64,000 nucleotides of DNA. It comes from Branchiostoma lanceolatum. Its lineage: Eukaryota > Chordata > Leptocardii > Amphioxiformes > Branchiostomatidae. Positions 11,774 through 23,559 of this stretch are shown here, piece by piece (the stretch's first letter is position 1; each line of letters starts with the position of its first letter). The stretch is taken from positions 263,001 through 327,000 of the forward strand of contig NC_089736.1 of NCBI RefSeq assembly GCF_035083965.1, given 5' to 3'. A model generated the notes under the pieces. It did not search any database, was not told the DNA's origin, and saw nothing but the letters and a program-made list of their open reading frames with translations. The position numbers and the translations under genes were made by a program.

Positions 11774-12589
11774 TTCGACTGTACTGTGAAGAGAATACAT
11801 GAATATGTCAAATAATATCTTGATTAGTCTGGCATCGCAAGTTCACATTTGCCCATATTTGGAGGTATCGCGTGGCATGTTGTTTTTCTACGAGTGACAG
11901 ACTAATTTTCTTGGAAAGGAAGTTATTCAAGCTGGGAGGTTGAAACATCAAAAGTGTTTTTGTGGAAAGTCTTAATGTAGTCGTGTTTTTCTGGAGACCT
12001 TTCCTGCCATTTTGGATACAACACATAAACTGTGCTATAATATAGCACTGTATATACACAATATACACATTATTGTAAATAGGCCTAGGGATATTTAGAG
12101 AGTTTTTATTTCTATTTTTTTTCTATTGTAGATTTACTAGTTTTGAACTTGGTTCACAACCAACAATTTTCACAACCAAGATCCAAATTTGATTAAAATC
12201 ACAACGTCATATTAACAGTCAAAAACACTAGATGAGTGAACAAAATGGATGGCCGGAAAGCAGATAAATATAGTGAAGAAACCTAGCTGCATCCTGCACC
12301 CTCCCCAAAGTTTCGGGCGGCCGTTATGTATGTGTCCTTGGCAAAATTTCACATGGGTTTCGAAACAAATGTCACTCCCACATGCATGGGTAAGAAACTA
12401 AACTTGTAGAAAGTGAAATAACAAACGAATAAGCAAATGTTTTTTATGACAATGTGTGTGATTTGAAGAAAGTTTCAAAGGACTTGTGAATATTTCGAAT
12501 CCAAGCAAGCAGTTTCTTAAATTAAGCAAGTAAATCTATTTTGTTTCAAAACATTCGAGACCCTTTGAGCGAGATACTCCTGTTTCGCA

Positions 12590-12802
12590 CCCCTGTTAGC
12601 GGAGTGGGCTCGCCCGGTGACCTTTGTCCCGAAACTGAGCGTGGGAGGGGGGCGTGTTGTTGGTTTCGGTGCCAGCGCGGCATCAGAAGTTTCTGTAGGC
12701 GTGACGTTACGTAAAGGTGGGCACGTACAGGTGTGTGCAGTGACGCCAGGGGTTTCCCTGTAGTACCGGCGCCACGTGGGGAAGACGTAACGCGACGCAC
12801 AG
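12590..12802 (+). promoter_or_regulatory. Candidate CpG-rich first exon and promoter region of the Ig-TIR gene
   Basis: GC- and CpG-rich island in AT-rich surroundings. It ends in a good splice donor (GACGCACAG/GTGAGAG, junction 12802/12803) about 1.65 kb before the first coding exon, whose own acceptor implies a 5' UTR exon. The link is inferred from position only. Confidence 0.35.
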
Positions 12803-12959
12803 GTGAGAGAACAGGTGTGTACAGCATACAGGTAGGTACTCCACTCAAGTGCTCTTCAGTACTCCGATTATAAACTAATGATAAAGGCCATTTAGTGGTG
12901 TTTTTAGTGCGCGGTTTGCTTTCGTATAACGCGGTGTTGCGTGAAGAAGGTTATGTTTT

Positions 12960-13240
12960 CGGTAACGTGTGTGGCTTTGCGGTTGTATTTGTGGTTTAAG
13001 GGGTTGTATTTGTGGTTTTAGTGTTGTATTTGTGGTTTTACGGTTGTATTTGTGGTTTTAGGGTTGTACAGTCAGACCTGGTCGAGCAACCACCTGACGT
13101 AGGCAACAGTTCCGTCCATTTTACATAGTTATCCCACCCTGTCCTCAGCAACAATTTTCCTCAGTCACTTGGCTGGTTGCCGGATCCAGGTTTGTATTTG
13201 TATTTTTGCGGTTATATTTGTGGTTTTGTGATTGTTTTTG
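12960..13240. repeat. TTGTATTTGTGGTTTTA short tandem repeats
   Basis: Four to five adjacent 17-19-base copies at 12975-13070, with a partial copy near 13190-13230 after an interruption. Confidence 0.7.
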
Positions 13241-13663
13241 TGGCTCAATAGCCTGACTCTTAAGAGGCTATGGCTGGATTGTTCGCGCGTTAGATAACTG
13301 TGGTTGGGTCTTAACGTCTTTGTTATGATTTCAGAGCCTTCTTTTCAAGCTTTAAAAGAATGTGTGTTTTCTGTAAAAATGTTGATGCTGCAGTTTTATT
13401 GTGATGAAAACACTGCTGGTCTATTTAAGGACACAGCTTTCCAACTTCAGACATGTTCGAACTCTAACTAAGAGGTGATATATGTTGATATCTGTTGGAT
13501 TGTTAAGAAAACTTGTTGAGTTTGTAAAGAGAACTACTGTACATCCATTTAGTATTGCGGTTCGTAATTTTCGCAGTTGGCGGCATCACTGTCTCAAATG
13601 TTAGTGATCAAAGATTTGCGATGATGAAACTTTAGCCATTGACTAGTATCTGTATCTATATAG

Positions 13664-13797
13664 CCGGTATACCCGCCATTCGGCGTAACACACCAGCTTC
13701 GCAGGCACGCGGCGCGGCAGCAGCTGGTTATATTACACCGAACGACCTGTCTCGTCTAACCTTCGCATATCTAACTGCATGCATTGTTTAAAGCAGC
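13664..13797 (-). mobile_element. 3' tail of a 5'-truncated LINE
   Basis: Same 3' UTR hairpin as the copies at 21.5, 22.3 and 38.0 kb. It ends (minus strand) in ATATAGATACAGAT. Here only the tail is present. Confidence 0.65.
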
Positions 13798-14468
13798 CAA
13801 AATCAAGTTCCTGTTTACAATTCAAGAATTACAATAGTTAACATTAGACTTAAGAAAACTTGTTAGATTTGTTTAGAAAACTTGTTTCTTGTTGGGTTTG
13901 TTATGAAAGCCTATCTGAAACCACTTTGCCCCAGGTTTTGAAGGGGCGGGTAAGTCTAGGGTAGTGCTTCCCCTTTCTGTGGTGCAGTTTTAGAAACTAT
14001 GATGTGAAAATGGGACTCTTTAAGACTGAGACTTCCATGGGGGTGAAGTTTTAATATATGAGACACTGAAGACTGTTATTACTTTTAGAATTTTCTAGCC
14101 TCTTTTGCTGACTTCTTGGAGTTACAGAATTTATTTTGGGGGAAGCGCTGCTACGTGATTTTTTAAGATTTCTTATCATTTACTAAGGTTCTCTAATAAT
14201 GCCTGCAAAGACAGTTTTGCCGTGCTCTCCCCGGAAAGCCTACAAAAATACTGTATTTTGATTTTTTCACCTCCAACAGAACTTCAAACTTGACCCAACA
14301 TGTACAGGCGGTGATGTACAAGAGGCTAACCAGGCAGCCCGCCAATGAATACAGAAGTGGAGCGACAAGATATGATGATGATGACTGCCCCAGCTCTTAA
14401 TTTTTCTGGAGAACAGATTGAATTGTTTTATCTATTTCCTGTTTCATGTTTGCAGGCCCACAGGAAGG

Positions 14469-17400
14469 ATGGTCCCGCTGTTGGCAGTCCTGCTGACGGT
14501 GTCAGTCGTGGTGACCTCCGGCGGCGCGACCACAGCTCCAACTACCACTGCTGCCGCTACAACACCGCCCGTCTGTCCTGGGGGCAACGCTACACTCTGT
14601 ACGTCTCGTTTGTTTGTTTATTTGTTTGTTTGTTTATTGCAACAATTCTGAAGTACAAAGATATTGTGTCTTGTTTGTTGGCTTATTTGTTTGTTTGTTG
14701 AAACAAGTCTGTAGAACAAAGACACAATTTCTTGATGTTATGATTATGTGGTGAAGAGTCACTGTCTTGTTTTTTTTGTTGTTTATTGAAGCAATTCTGT
14801 AGAACAAAAGACACAAATTAGTGTTATGATTTTAGGGTAAAGCTTAAGGGTCACCATGAAAATGAAATCACCATGAAAGTTTAAATATTTACAGTGGTCC
14901 CTGATTTTTGCTTTACAGGTGAGCCAAAGATCAAGGGTTTTGGGACATTCACGCCGGTTCGTGTCAGCAGAGGATTCTTCCCTCTGAACTGCAGTCTGCA
15001 GAGTGCTGCAGCTGCTGCCATGGCAACGTGGACGTGGAGAAAAGATGGCGTGGTGAGTGTGTTCACCCTGTTAGCAACGCTGATTCAATTAGACTAAATT
15101 GTAACTTAGTCATGGGCAGAAGGGCAAAACTCAGGTTAACCCAGACGTCGCTCACTACTACTATTACCGATACAAATTTCTATATACCAGCACCTTTAGC
15201 AAAGGAAAGGCTAAAGGAATCAATGCAAAACTTGAAAAACCTACTATTCTGTGCTAAATATACCCAAAGTCAGTCGAGAAACCTTCAGCATGGTTTAAAT
15301 GGTGGGAGAGCCCTGAATTATGAGGGACTTATGTAAAACAAGTGAAAACTTGACTTTGGGGTTTATTCACTTTGAATGCATGGTATAGTTGGCTTTTCAG
15401 TTTTAAGTTTTGCTTTCCTTTAATAAACCCTTACCCGACTGACAGCTGCTGTAGCCAATGCAAATATTTACATACCAGCTCCTTTAGCACTTAGACTTAG
15501 ACTTAGGGGCTCCCGTGTCGTTCGACACATGAGGCAGTTAGGTTGGCCCAGCAGGCTCGGTCAGCAGCCTTCCTCCTTACATCCCTCCAGTTCAGGTTGG
15601 CTGCTCGGAGGTCCCTCTCTCCCTTAGCACAGTCAAAGTTAACCCTTGCTGTTTTTCCTCAGGTTTTGCGAGATACCCCGGATGGCCATATCAAACTGAC
15701 AACCGACAGAACATCCACACTACTTACCGTCCAACACGATCTGAGCGACCGCGATGCGGGCAACTACAACTGCAGTGTGACAACCGCATTCGGCACCGAT
15801 AGTTACCAAGGAAGAGTTGTGATTAGGGGTGGGTACCTGCAAAGCAAATTCAAGTCCAGGTCCAGAGAGTCAGGTTCTAGACCTGCACCTGATCATAGTA
15901 GTGCAGTATGTTTCGATAGTACCTGAAGTAACTGGATAGAATTTGGAAATAGAAAACTTGACAGTTAGTCCCAAATTTGGTCCAGTTGCTTAAGTAACTG
16001 TCATTTGGCATATCATGTTACCTGGATGTCTAACTGTTTTACCCTCCATCAACGTGTTTGTTTGTTTGTTTGTTTGTTTGTTTACAGAAAGCCAAGGCCA
16101 TGTGCTTGTTGTGAATGCGGAGCAGACCCAGGTGTGGGCTTGGCCAGGGGAAAATGTTAACCTGACCTGTAACTTAGTTACGGGCAAGGGGCAGGTCCCG
16201 GTACGTACCACCAAACAGTACCACAAACTTCTTTATCTCTGTCTTAGATCCTGGTAGGTACCCAGTCCAGGTACAAACTAATAAACAGTACTTAGATACC
16301 TTGGAAATCATCTTTAGTATTACTTCTTGATTTTCCCCAGGCTGATCGGTGACTGTAGAAAGACTAAATGGTTGTGATGTTTATGTTAATGTAAACTGAA
16401 GGATACTGTTTGTTTCAGCCTTGGGAAACATGCAGAGACTTTTTTGATGATCTTTGTGTTTTCTATAACCACCTTTTTTTTCCTAGACTGGCTCATGGTT
16501 AAAGGAAGGTTCTCCTGTACCTGACATCGCAGGCGGACACACTGAATGGAAACCCGGCCTTGTGAACACCACCGACAAAACCAGAACCACCCGTCAGCAG
16601 ATTCTGATCATCCGCGGAGTCAACGCGTCGGACTACGGGAACTACACGTGTGTCGGACAGCTGAAGGGACTCAGCGACTCCAAGACGATCCAGCTGCTGA
16701 GACAAGAGCCTCGGGAGGGTCAGTATGGAAAGTTCCATCTGGTGTCTCTTTTCAGGCCTCGAGTTAATCACAACTCTAGTGCCTTCTCAGTTGGAGAGTG
16801 TACTAAACATATCCTTAATGTTGTATAATTTCTTTTATTTAGATACCCTTTAACCATACAGCTAGCCTTAAAGGGTCACAGTAAAAAACATTCACATTGC
16901 ACATAATGAAGAAATGACACCATTACGTCATATGACACATTATGACACACATGTGCAAACTAGTCTTTGAAAACATGCATGATGTAAAGCATGTGTTACC
17001 AGATGTTTTGGAGTCAGTCAGTCAACTGTTAGTCTGTTGTTGTTTTGATCAGGCCTCCCCCTACCGGTGACCCTGGGAATTGCAGCTGCGGGCGTGGTTG
17101 CGCTGGTTGCTATGGCGACAGGTTTGGCTATCAGGCGGAGAAAGTATGACCCTGACCTTGGCTGGGACAAACCTGACCCCGAGGCTGAATACAACAGTAA
17201 GGTTTCAGTACAGAACTTCATGTAGATGAATACAGAATAGTGTTTTTGTTTGTTTGTTTATTCGCACTACAAGAAAATACATAATGCGATGGACAACAGG
17301 TCAGGACAGGTGCAGGAGAATACAGCTTATCCTCCTCTATACTAATCAAAATTATTTATAAACCATAAATACTAAAAGTCTCAAATGTTCAAACATTATG

Positions 17401-20400
17401 ATATCCAGTCAAACCTGCCCAAGAAGACCACTCAGGGGTCTGATGAAATCTGGTCTGTGTGGGCAGGTGGTCACTGTAGACATGATTCTTAATTTATATA
17501 ATTTAACCATTTTTTTGCTTTTCCTTCTAAGATTGTTAATTTCTCCCCAGTTCCTTACGAGAATGAGCTTCCGAAGTACGACATCTTCATCTCCTACAGC
17601 TGTAAGGACCTGGCCTTCGCTAAAGACGTCCTCCTTAAGGAGCTCACCTGCCGTGGGTACGAGGTCTGCGTCGACTTTAAGGACTTCACACCGGGTAATT
17701 AATACGTCTTAAAGGCCGTCAGCTGGCTTCTTAACTAAGTAATAGTTCATTGTTTCTTTATGTAGAAACGAATGTGTAGTTGTGACATAACATTTGCAAA
17801 TTTCTTAAAAGTATGTCTTCTAAGTTTTTACGAGGTCTGCGTTGACTTTAAGAACTTCACACCAGGTAAGACGTCTTCTCTCAAGTCTTTAAGTCTGGCT
17901 CCTTTACATTTTCTCATCATACAAGTCTAGAATTGGTAGATGATTAACAGATTATTGGTCATCTTTTTTTGTGTACAACTGTATGTGTATGCAAGGTACC
18001 ATTATCCAAACAACTAAGATAAAATTTGGAAACGGTCAGATATTTCAGGTAGCATCCGCTTCTTTTTATGAGTGACTGTCACTGTCATTTAACATGTCAG
18101 TCACTGAGGATTGACAGTGGATGCTACCTGAAAAAGTCTTGTCATTTTCAAAATCAATCCAGTTGCTTGTCGAGTACTATCCCCCAGTGGAACACCCTGC
18201 CTGGCACGGTTGTGACGGCTCCCACCATTGAGTCTTTCCGTGCCAGGCTGGAGGCCTGCCCACCTTAGCTCGGGACCTCAACTCCCCCCTACCTTGCCCT
18301 TGAAGGGGCTATTTGGGGGTATCATATGTAGATGTAGATCAGTAACTGTTGCCTTGCCTATCTTATCTCCTGGATGTCTGACCTTTCTCAACAAAATGTA
18401 TATAATGTAGTTATAACACTTGCAGATTTATTAGTCTGACTGTTCTTAAAGGCTTTGTTCTGAAGTGTGACAGAAAAGTTAGACATTAGCAAGCTTGTGA
18501 TCCAGAATTTTGATGGCGGCTCATTTCTCTTCTATTCTCCTCCACCAGGGGTGTTTATTGTGGACAACATAAAGGAGGGGGTGTTCCGCAGCAGGAAAAC
18601 CATCATCGTCCTGTCCAGCAACTTCCGCAAGAGCGGCTTCGGGCGCTTCGAGCTGCAGATGGCCGGCGCCAGGAAGTACCTGGAGGTAAGGGTCACACGG
18701 GTTACACAGGGGTCACACAAGGGTCAAACAGAGGTCATATGAAGGTCACAATAGGGTTACACAGGTGTCACAGGTACATAGAGGTTGGAGGTTACAACTT
18801 TCCAGTTCCGCAAAAGTGCAGAAGGCCGGCGCCAGGAAGTACCTGGAGGTAAGGGTCACAAGGGTTACACAGGGGTCACACAAGGGTCAAACAGAGGTCA
18901 CATGAAGGTCACAATGGGGTTACACAGGTGTCACAGGCACATAGAGGTTGGAGGTTTAAACTTTCACAGGAAGTACCTGGAGGTTAAAGGGTCACATAAG
19001 GGTCACACAAGAGGTCACAGGGACATAGAAGTCAGAGGTTCTGCAAAAGTGCAGATGGCCAGTGCCGGAAATACCTGGAGGTAAGGGTCACACAGGGGTC
19101 AGACAGAGGTCACACAGAGGTCACAGGCACACAGGTCAAAGACTTAAGTCATCTAGAGGTCAGAATTGCTATATCTGTTTGTTCTTGCTTTGGGGCAGTT
19201 CAGTTTCTTCAATAGTGGAGAGCTCAACACACAGACCCCCTTGCCTGTTTAGGGTGGAGTTGTGAGTTTGCTCGTAGATGGCTTCTTGAATACCATACTG
19301 ACGTCCAAAGTTCTAAAGCAGCTGACATCGTTGTGTATTGCAGAGGAAGGACGTTCTGATCGTGGTGAAGATAGACCAGTGCAAGGTTCCCACTATGCTG
19401 ATTGGTCGAACCTTTCTGGACTGGACCAATGAGAACGTCCGACCGCACTTCTGGCAGCGGCTTGAAAACGCCATCGGACCAGACCAGAAGGTAACAAACG
19501 CTAAGCAAACTCTTCTGCTTTCCGTGAATAGTTTCATCAGGTTGGTATAGTCTCTACCAGACTAACAGCGTCGGCTATAGAGAGAACATTTGCCGGGGGA
19601 CTTTGGCCATGGAGGTTAACATTTCCATCCGCTGCCAGGGTTGCCTATTTGACCCTCTCTCCATAGCCAACTCCCTTCATACAATTGACTCTATTCGGCC
19701 AAATTTCTACTATTTTCTCAGCGACCCGCGGAGACTGGTTGAGGCTAAGGTTGGTAAGTCACTGAAGAAAAAGACTCTTTGTACCCAACCAAGTATTTTA
19801 TTCAACCCATGGTTTCGGTGACCGTCTGTCACCTTCCTCAGGGCAATGATGACTGGTTCACATAGTACTGCAGCACAGGTGGCGCTGCTTATAGATGTGT
19901 TCCTAAATGCATATCTTTTTATTCACCCAGTTCTGCTGCCTTACAGGGTGGCAATATAAGTTCCTGCTTTATTTTCTCTCTCTCCAATTTTACGTTTTTT
20001 GTTCCCCATCATATATGGGGGTTGGACATGCTTGTATATGGATGGAGGAGCCCCAGAACTCCTCATCAAGTGCAAGTCTTTTATTGAAGCAAGAGTTTTT
20101 ACTGCTGGATGCCCTTCCTAACGCCAACCCAAACCCTACTGTTGGGCTTAGGACATGGGAAATGTGTGTTAAGTGCCTTTCCCAAGGGCACAACGTCTGG
20201 GTGCATGTCCGGACATGTCTGGGCACTCCACTGGGGATTGAACCTGGGTCTTATTGGTTCATAGCCGGATGCTCTGCCACTATGCCACACAGACGCCACA
20301 GTTTATTAATATAAAATAGCAAGAGGGTAACTCAAACTTGGTACCGCAGGATTAACATTCCCACTTATGCTAAGGTTACAATTCCTAACTGGTGATGTCT

Positions 20401-20614
20401 TACACAGGTGAGAGACAGGAAGGACCACAAGGATAATCAAGAGGAGGAGGCGGAGGAGAAAGAGGAGGAGGAGACCATCACCGCAGAGGACGATCGTGAT
20501 CACAAGAACAACGCCGTAAACGGACACATCGCTAACGGAGGACCTCACATCCTGGGCCTCCCTGAAACAGACCTGCTGGAAAATGAAGACCGACCTCTGC
20601 TGGCAGTGGTGTGA
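14469..20614 (+). CDS. Ig-TIR receptor of the IL-1R/TLR superfamily
   Basis: Model: join(14469-14598, 14919-15052, 15663-15828, 16088-16200, 16487-16718, 17053-17196, 17551-17694, 18549-18685, 19344-19490, 20408-20614), 517 aa, all phases consistent. It begins with a signal peptide (MVPLLAVLLTVSVVVTSGG) and a short Thr-rich stretch. Two Ig-like domains follow, each split over two exons (Cys...Trp...DAGNYNC, then Cys...Trp...SDYGNYTC). A TM segment (IAAAGVVALVAMATGLAI) has a basic stop-transfer RRRK. The cytoplasmic TIR domain spans three exons: box 1 YDIFISYS, box 2 FKDFTPG, box 3 FW. The tail is acidic (runs of Glu). The exon with the ATG has an acceptor just upstream (TTTGCAG/GCCCACAGG), so the 5' UTR is split. 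Two Ig domains are fewer than the three of vertebrate IL-1R and more than the one of SIGIRR; I do not assign orthology. Confidence 0.88.
17823..17875 (+). repeat. Duplicated 3' end of the first TIR exon, with its donor
   Basis: TACGAGGTCTGCGTTGACTT and the following bases repeat the last 44 bases of the exon at 17551-17694, ending in an intact donor (CACACCAG/GTAAGA). Without an acceptor it is probably a relic. Confidence 0.75.
18172..18330 (+). mobile_element. LINE remnant: reverse-transcriptase ORF C-terminus and 3' UTR
   Basis: The ORF end IPQWNTLPGTVV...SFRARLEA then stop matches the usual last residues of LINE ORF2 proteins (WN.LP...S..FK..L). A G/C hairpin and a GATGTAGAT tail follow. 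It lies in an intron of the Ig-TIR gene. Confidence 0.6.
18686..19140 (+). repeat. Tandem copies of a TIR exon end and its splice donor
   Basis: After the exon ending at 18685, copies of CCAGGAAGTACCTGGAGGTA and the GGTCACA-rich intron start recur at about 18828, 18968 and 19061. At least three retain a GTAAGG-type donor. Confidence 0.8.
19545..19752. mobile_element. MITE-like foldback element, copy 1
   Basis: Right half (CGGCCAAATTTCTACTATTT...CAGCGACCCGCGGAGACTGG) matches the element at 63722-63945. The left end AGTCTCTACCAGACT is an imperfect inverse of the right end. It lies in the last intron of the Ig-TIR gene. Confidence 0.55.
19990..20300 (-). mobile_element. tRNA-derived SINE
   Basis: Read on the minus strand, the head has TGTGGCATAGTGGCAGAGC (A-box-like) and an exact B box GGTTCAATCCC. 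The body has a GTGCCCTTGGGAAAGGCACT hairpin common in marine-animal SINEs. A sister copy lies at 54.4-54.6 kb. Confidence 0.7.
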
Positions 20615-21543
20615 CTCCTCGCTCCCTCCAGACATTGTTCTGATTTTCATCATCGAGGTTTTACGGTTTTAAATCCAAGAATTGAATCGTTGTGGCCTCT
20701 TTGGATAGGACATGGCATATCAGGGCATTCCCCCATTTTACAGGGTATTACACTTTTTCAATCCATTATCATTTGTGTTTTGAAAACAGTGAATTGACTC
20801 ACCAAAGTGAGCTTAAACACTAAAAGATATGCAAAACATGATAAAACTTTAATAGAAACACTGGAATTAAATTGTGTAAAATCCATCTAAAACTAGGAGA
20901 AAGGTGTCAAAGGTCTAGTCTACTGTAGCGTGTATATATACTGTTGTAAATACAAAAAGGGATTTAATAGATTTTTAAAAAATCTTTAGGGGTTTTTACA
21001 AGCAAACGTCTGCCTGGTGTAGGTTTGCAGATTTGGAAATGCAGCAAAATAGTTTTATATTAATCTATTTTCTTAATTGTATCATTGTAATGGAAAGGAG
21101 AATATATTTATAAGGTAATCTTTTGATATTATCAGAATTTGCTAAGGGGAATTTAGAAATAACCAACTGTTGTGATCTCTTCTGCTCTTTATACATTGTT
21201 ATTATATATATAAATATGATAACAATGTATATTATATTAAAATATATTATATGTCAATCATATAATTTCTCATACGCTATCAAATGTATGTCAATCATAA
21301 GATTCCAGCTGTCTGACTGGCTTCTGTAAGTGATATTGAGGCAGTTTTAATATCATATTTGCCCAATTGTGGGTCTTGTGTTTTGGTAGACTTTAAGATG
21401 CTGGATTTTAGTTTGTGGGCCAAATATTAGCGTGAGGATAAAAAGAAAACAGAGTATTGGGAGGAAAATTTGAATCCACCCCTTGAAACTGTGTGAACCA
21501 AGGTACAGACTTTCCTGTCAGTCTCTGTTTTTATGTTATTTCT

Positions 21544-21880
21544 ATCTATATAGCCGGTATAACCGCCCTTCAGCGTAACACACCAGCTTTGCAGGCACGC
21601 GGCGCGGCAGCAGCTGGTTATATTACACCGAACGGTCTGTTACATCTAGTCTTTGCATATCTGACTGCAACCGTTCTTTAAAGCTACTTAGTGAGGAAGC
21701 TCCTACAGTACTTGATGACAACGAGTTCCATTCTACTATGGTTCTCGGGAAATAAGAATTTTTGAACACATCAATCCTTGGCTGATAACTCAGGTACTTA
21801 AAGGCATGACTATTTCTTGTCCTTTTCTGAGCTGGTATTAGATAATTATCAGTCGGTACGTCCACATGTTGGTCTTCCAT
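21544..21880 (-). mobile_element. 5'-truncated LINE: RT ORF end plus 3' hairpin UTR
   Basis: Minus-strand ORF ends FPRTIVEWNSL...SLSSFKERLQ, the typical C-terminus of a LINE ORF2 reverse transcriptase. It is followed by the GC-rich 3' UTR hairpin and an ATATAGATA tail. Confidence 0.75.
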
Positions 21881-22299
21881 CTCATTCCATAAGAACCAAA
21901 GATCATAGTGGATTTGTAAATTTACAACATTTGGTTCCAGATGTACATAGTTTTTCCTTCAAACTCTATGCACTGCCTTGTTTGTAGAATAACTCACATT
22001 TTTTGTTACACTTCTGGTGTTTCTTCTTTATCTTCTAGTTTATGTATACATTTAACATTTATAGATAGGCTTAAATTCTGAATGATTTGTTTTATTCAGT
22101 CTGAGATTAAGACCACCAATTCGAATTTAAGATTATATATTTCAACTTTTATCCCTCCAGTATTGGTCAGTGTCCTCATTTAAAAACCGCCTTTTCTGAA
22201 TCTGAAAAATTGCCTCAAACAGCTTGGCCCGTTGCCATGGGAACAAGGCAATAAGAGATGGCAGACTTCGCCCCCTTACCCATACTGCTCTACAACTCT

Positions 22300-22525
22300 G
22301 TATCTGTATAGCCGGTATAACTGCCCTTTGGTGTAACACACCAGCTTCGCAGGCACGCGACGCGGCAGCAGTTGTTTATATTACACTGAACGGCCGGTCA
22401 CAACTAACTTTTGCACATCTGACTGCAACCGTTCTTTAAGGCAAGTTAGTGAAGGTGTTCCTACAGTATTTGATGACGCAGTTCCATTCTACTATGGTTC
22501 TCGGGAAATACGAATTTTTTAACTC
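22300..22525 (-). mobile_element. 5'-truncated LINE, diverged second copy
   Basis: Same order as the copy at 21544-21880 (ORF end FPRTIVEWN, 3' hairpin, GATACAGAT tail) but with ORF-breaking changes. Confidence 0.7.
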
Positions 22526-22959
22526 TTTAGCCCCACAGGCAGAAATAGCAGCTGTGAGGATGTATTGCAGTGCGACATTGTGGGTACATTTTGTATTGGG
22601 AATTCCAGAAACATGACAGACACACGCACACACAGAAAGACACAGACAGGCCAACTACAATAGCTAACTTCCTTTGAAGTAATGGCCACAGGCTAGTTGG
22701 GCAGCTCTGGCTGTGTGTGCTGAACAGCCAAATAAATAAATAAATTTCCTTTGAGTGAAGTAATTAGAGAAAAAAATTAAGATTATATCCTTACTTTATT
22801 TCAGTGCATATCTTATTAGCTTGTAGCAGTCCTTGAAAACACACACAGGCACACAAGCCAAGTACAATAGTTAACTTGCTTGGGGTGAAGTAATGAGAGG
22901 AAAGGATTATATCTTTATTTCAGTGCACATTGTAGTGAAGCTTGTACGCATAAAGCGCC

Positions 22960-23138
22960 ATCTGGCGCCGCTTTGGGTACTGCAACTCCAGCACACCTGC
23001 CTCATGATTAGCATAACAAAGGCTGCCGGTAGTCGCCGTGACGTCACTAACCCGGAAGTCAGGTACGGTTTGGAAAGAGGAACTACTTTTCCTTCTCGGT
23101 TTCTCCAGGCCAACAGAACTTCCCAAGAACACCTTAAG
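22960..23138 (+). promoter_or_regulatory. Candidate promoter and 5' UTR exon (CRE plus ETS sites) for the ankyrin/LRR locus
   Basis: A palindromic CRE (TGACGTCA, 23039-23046) is followed six bases later by an ETS core (CCGGAAGT, 23052-23059), a pairing common in TATA-less promoters. A strong donor (CACCTTAAG/GTAAGTACG, junction 23138/23139) follows with no ATG between, as expected for a 5' UTR exon. The target gene is inferred: it is the next plus-strand gene downstream. Confidence 0.4.
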
Positions 23139-23559
23139 GTAAGTACGGGAGGGCTTGCGAGGACAGTATATAGACCCACTGGGTTTCAGGTAAGGTGCCT
23201 CCTGAATTTTGGAACACCTTAAACCTCCGAGTCTTGAACGAAACTTCCTACCAAAAGCTCTGTAAGGTTGAAACGTCAAGTTCAAGACTCGTACCAAACA
23301 GCATCTTAGATTCTGTCTGGAACACGAGTTCTCTCCGAAGGATTCTGTAAGTTGTAAGGATATACTCAAGTCATGAGGCACTGACGGAATCTTGGCTTCG
23401 ATGTCAGTTTGATCAAAGAAATTTGAAGTCAAAGTGAGATAACTTGTGTGTGTATTTGCCCCCCCCCCCCTCCGTATCTGAGGCACTGAACAGGTGTTGT
23501 ACAGATTCTGTGCAAACTTCGTTATAAAGTTTAGCTCTCGATCATGTTACATAATGGAA

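Larger units (their letters stand above)
20615..22955. other. 3' flank of Ig-TIR gene and LINE debris, no gene
   Basis: AT-rich 3' UTR or flank followed by two LINE fragments (listed separately) and simple sequence. No exon with good splice sites was found. Confidence 0.5.

Noticed and set aside
12546-12848. 100-residue minus-strand frame in a GC-rich island
   Set aside because: Low-complexity Arg/Pro/Thr content, no domain. It fits an open frame in a CpG-rich promoter region.
19990-20300. A functional tRNA gene
   Set aside because: B box present, but the cloverleaf is not complete and a SINE body follows, so it is a tRNA-derived SINE.
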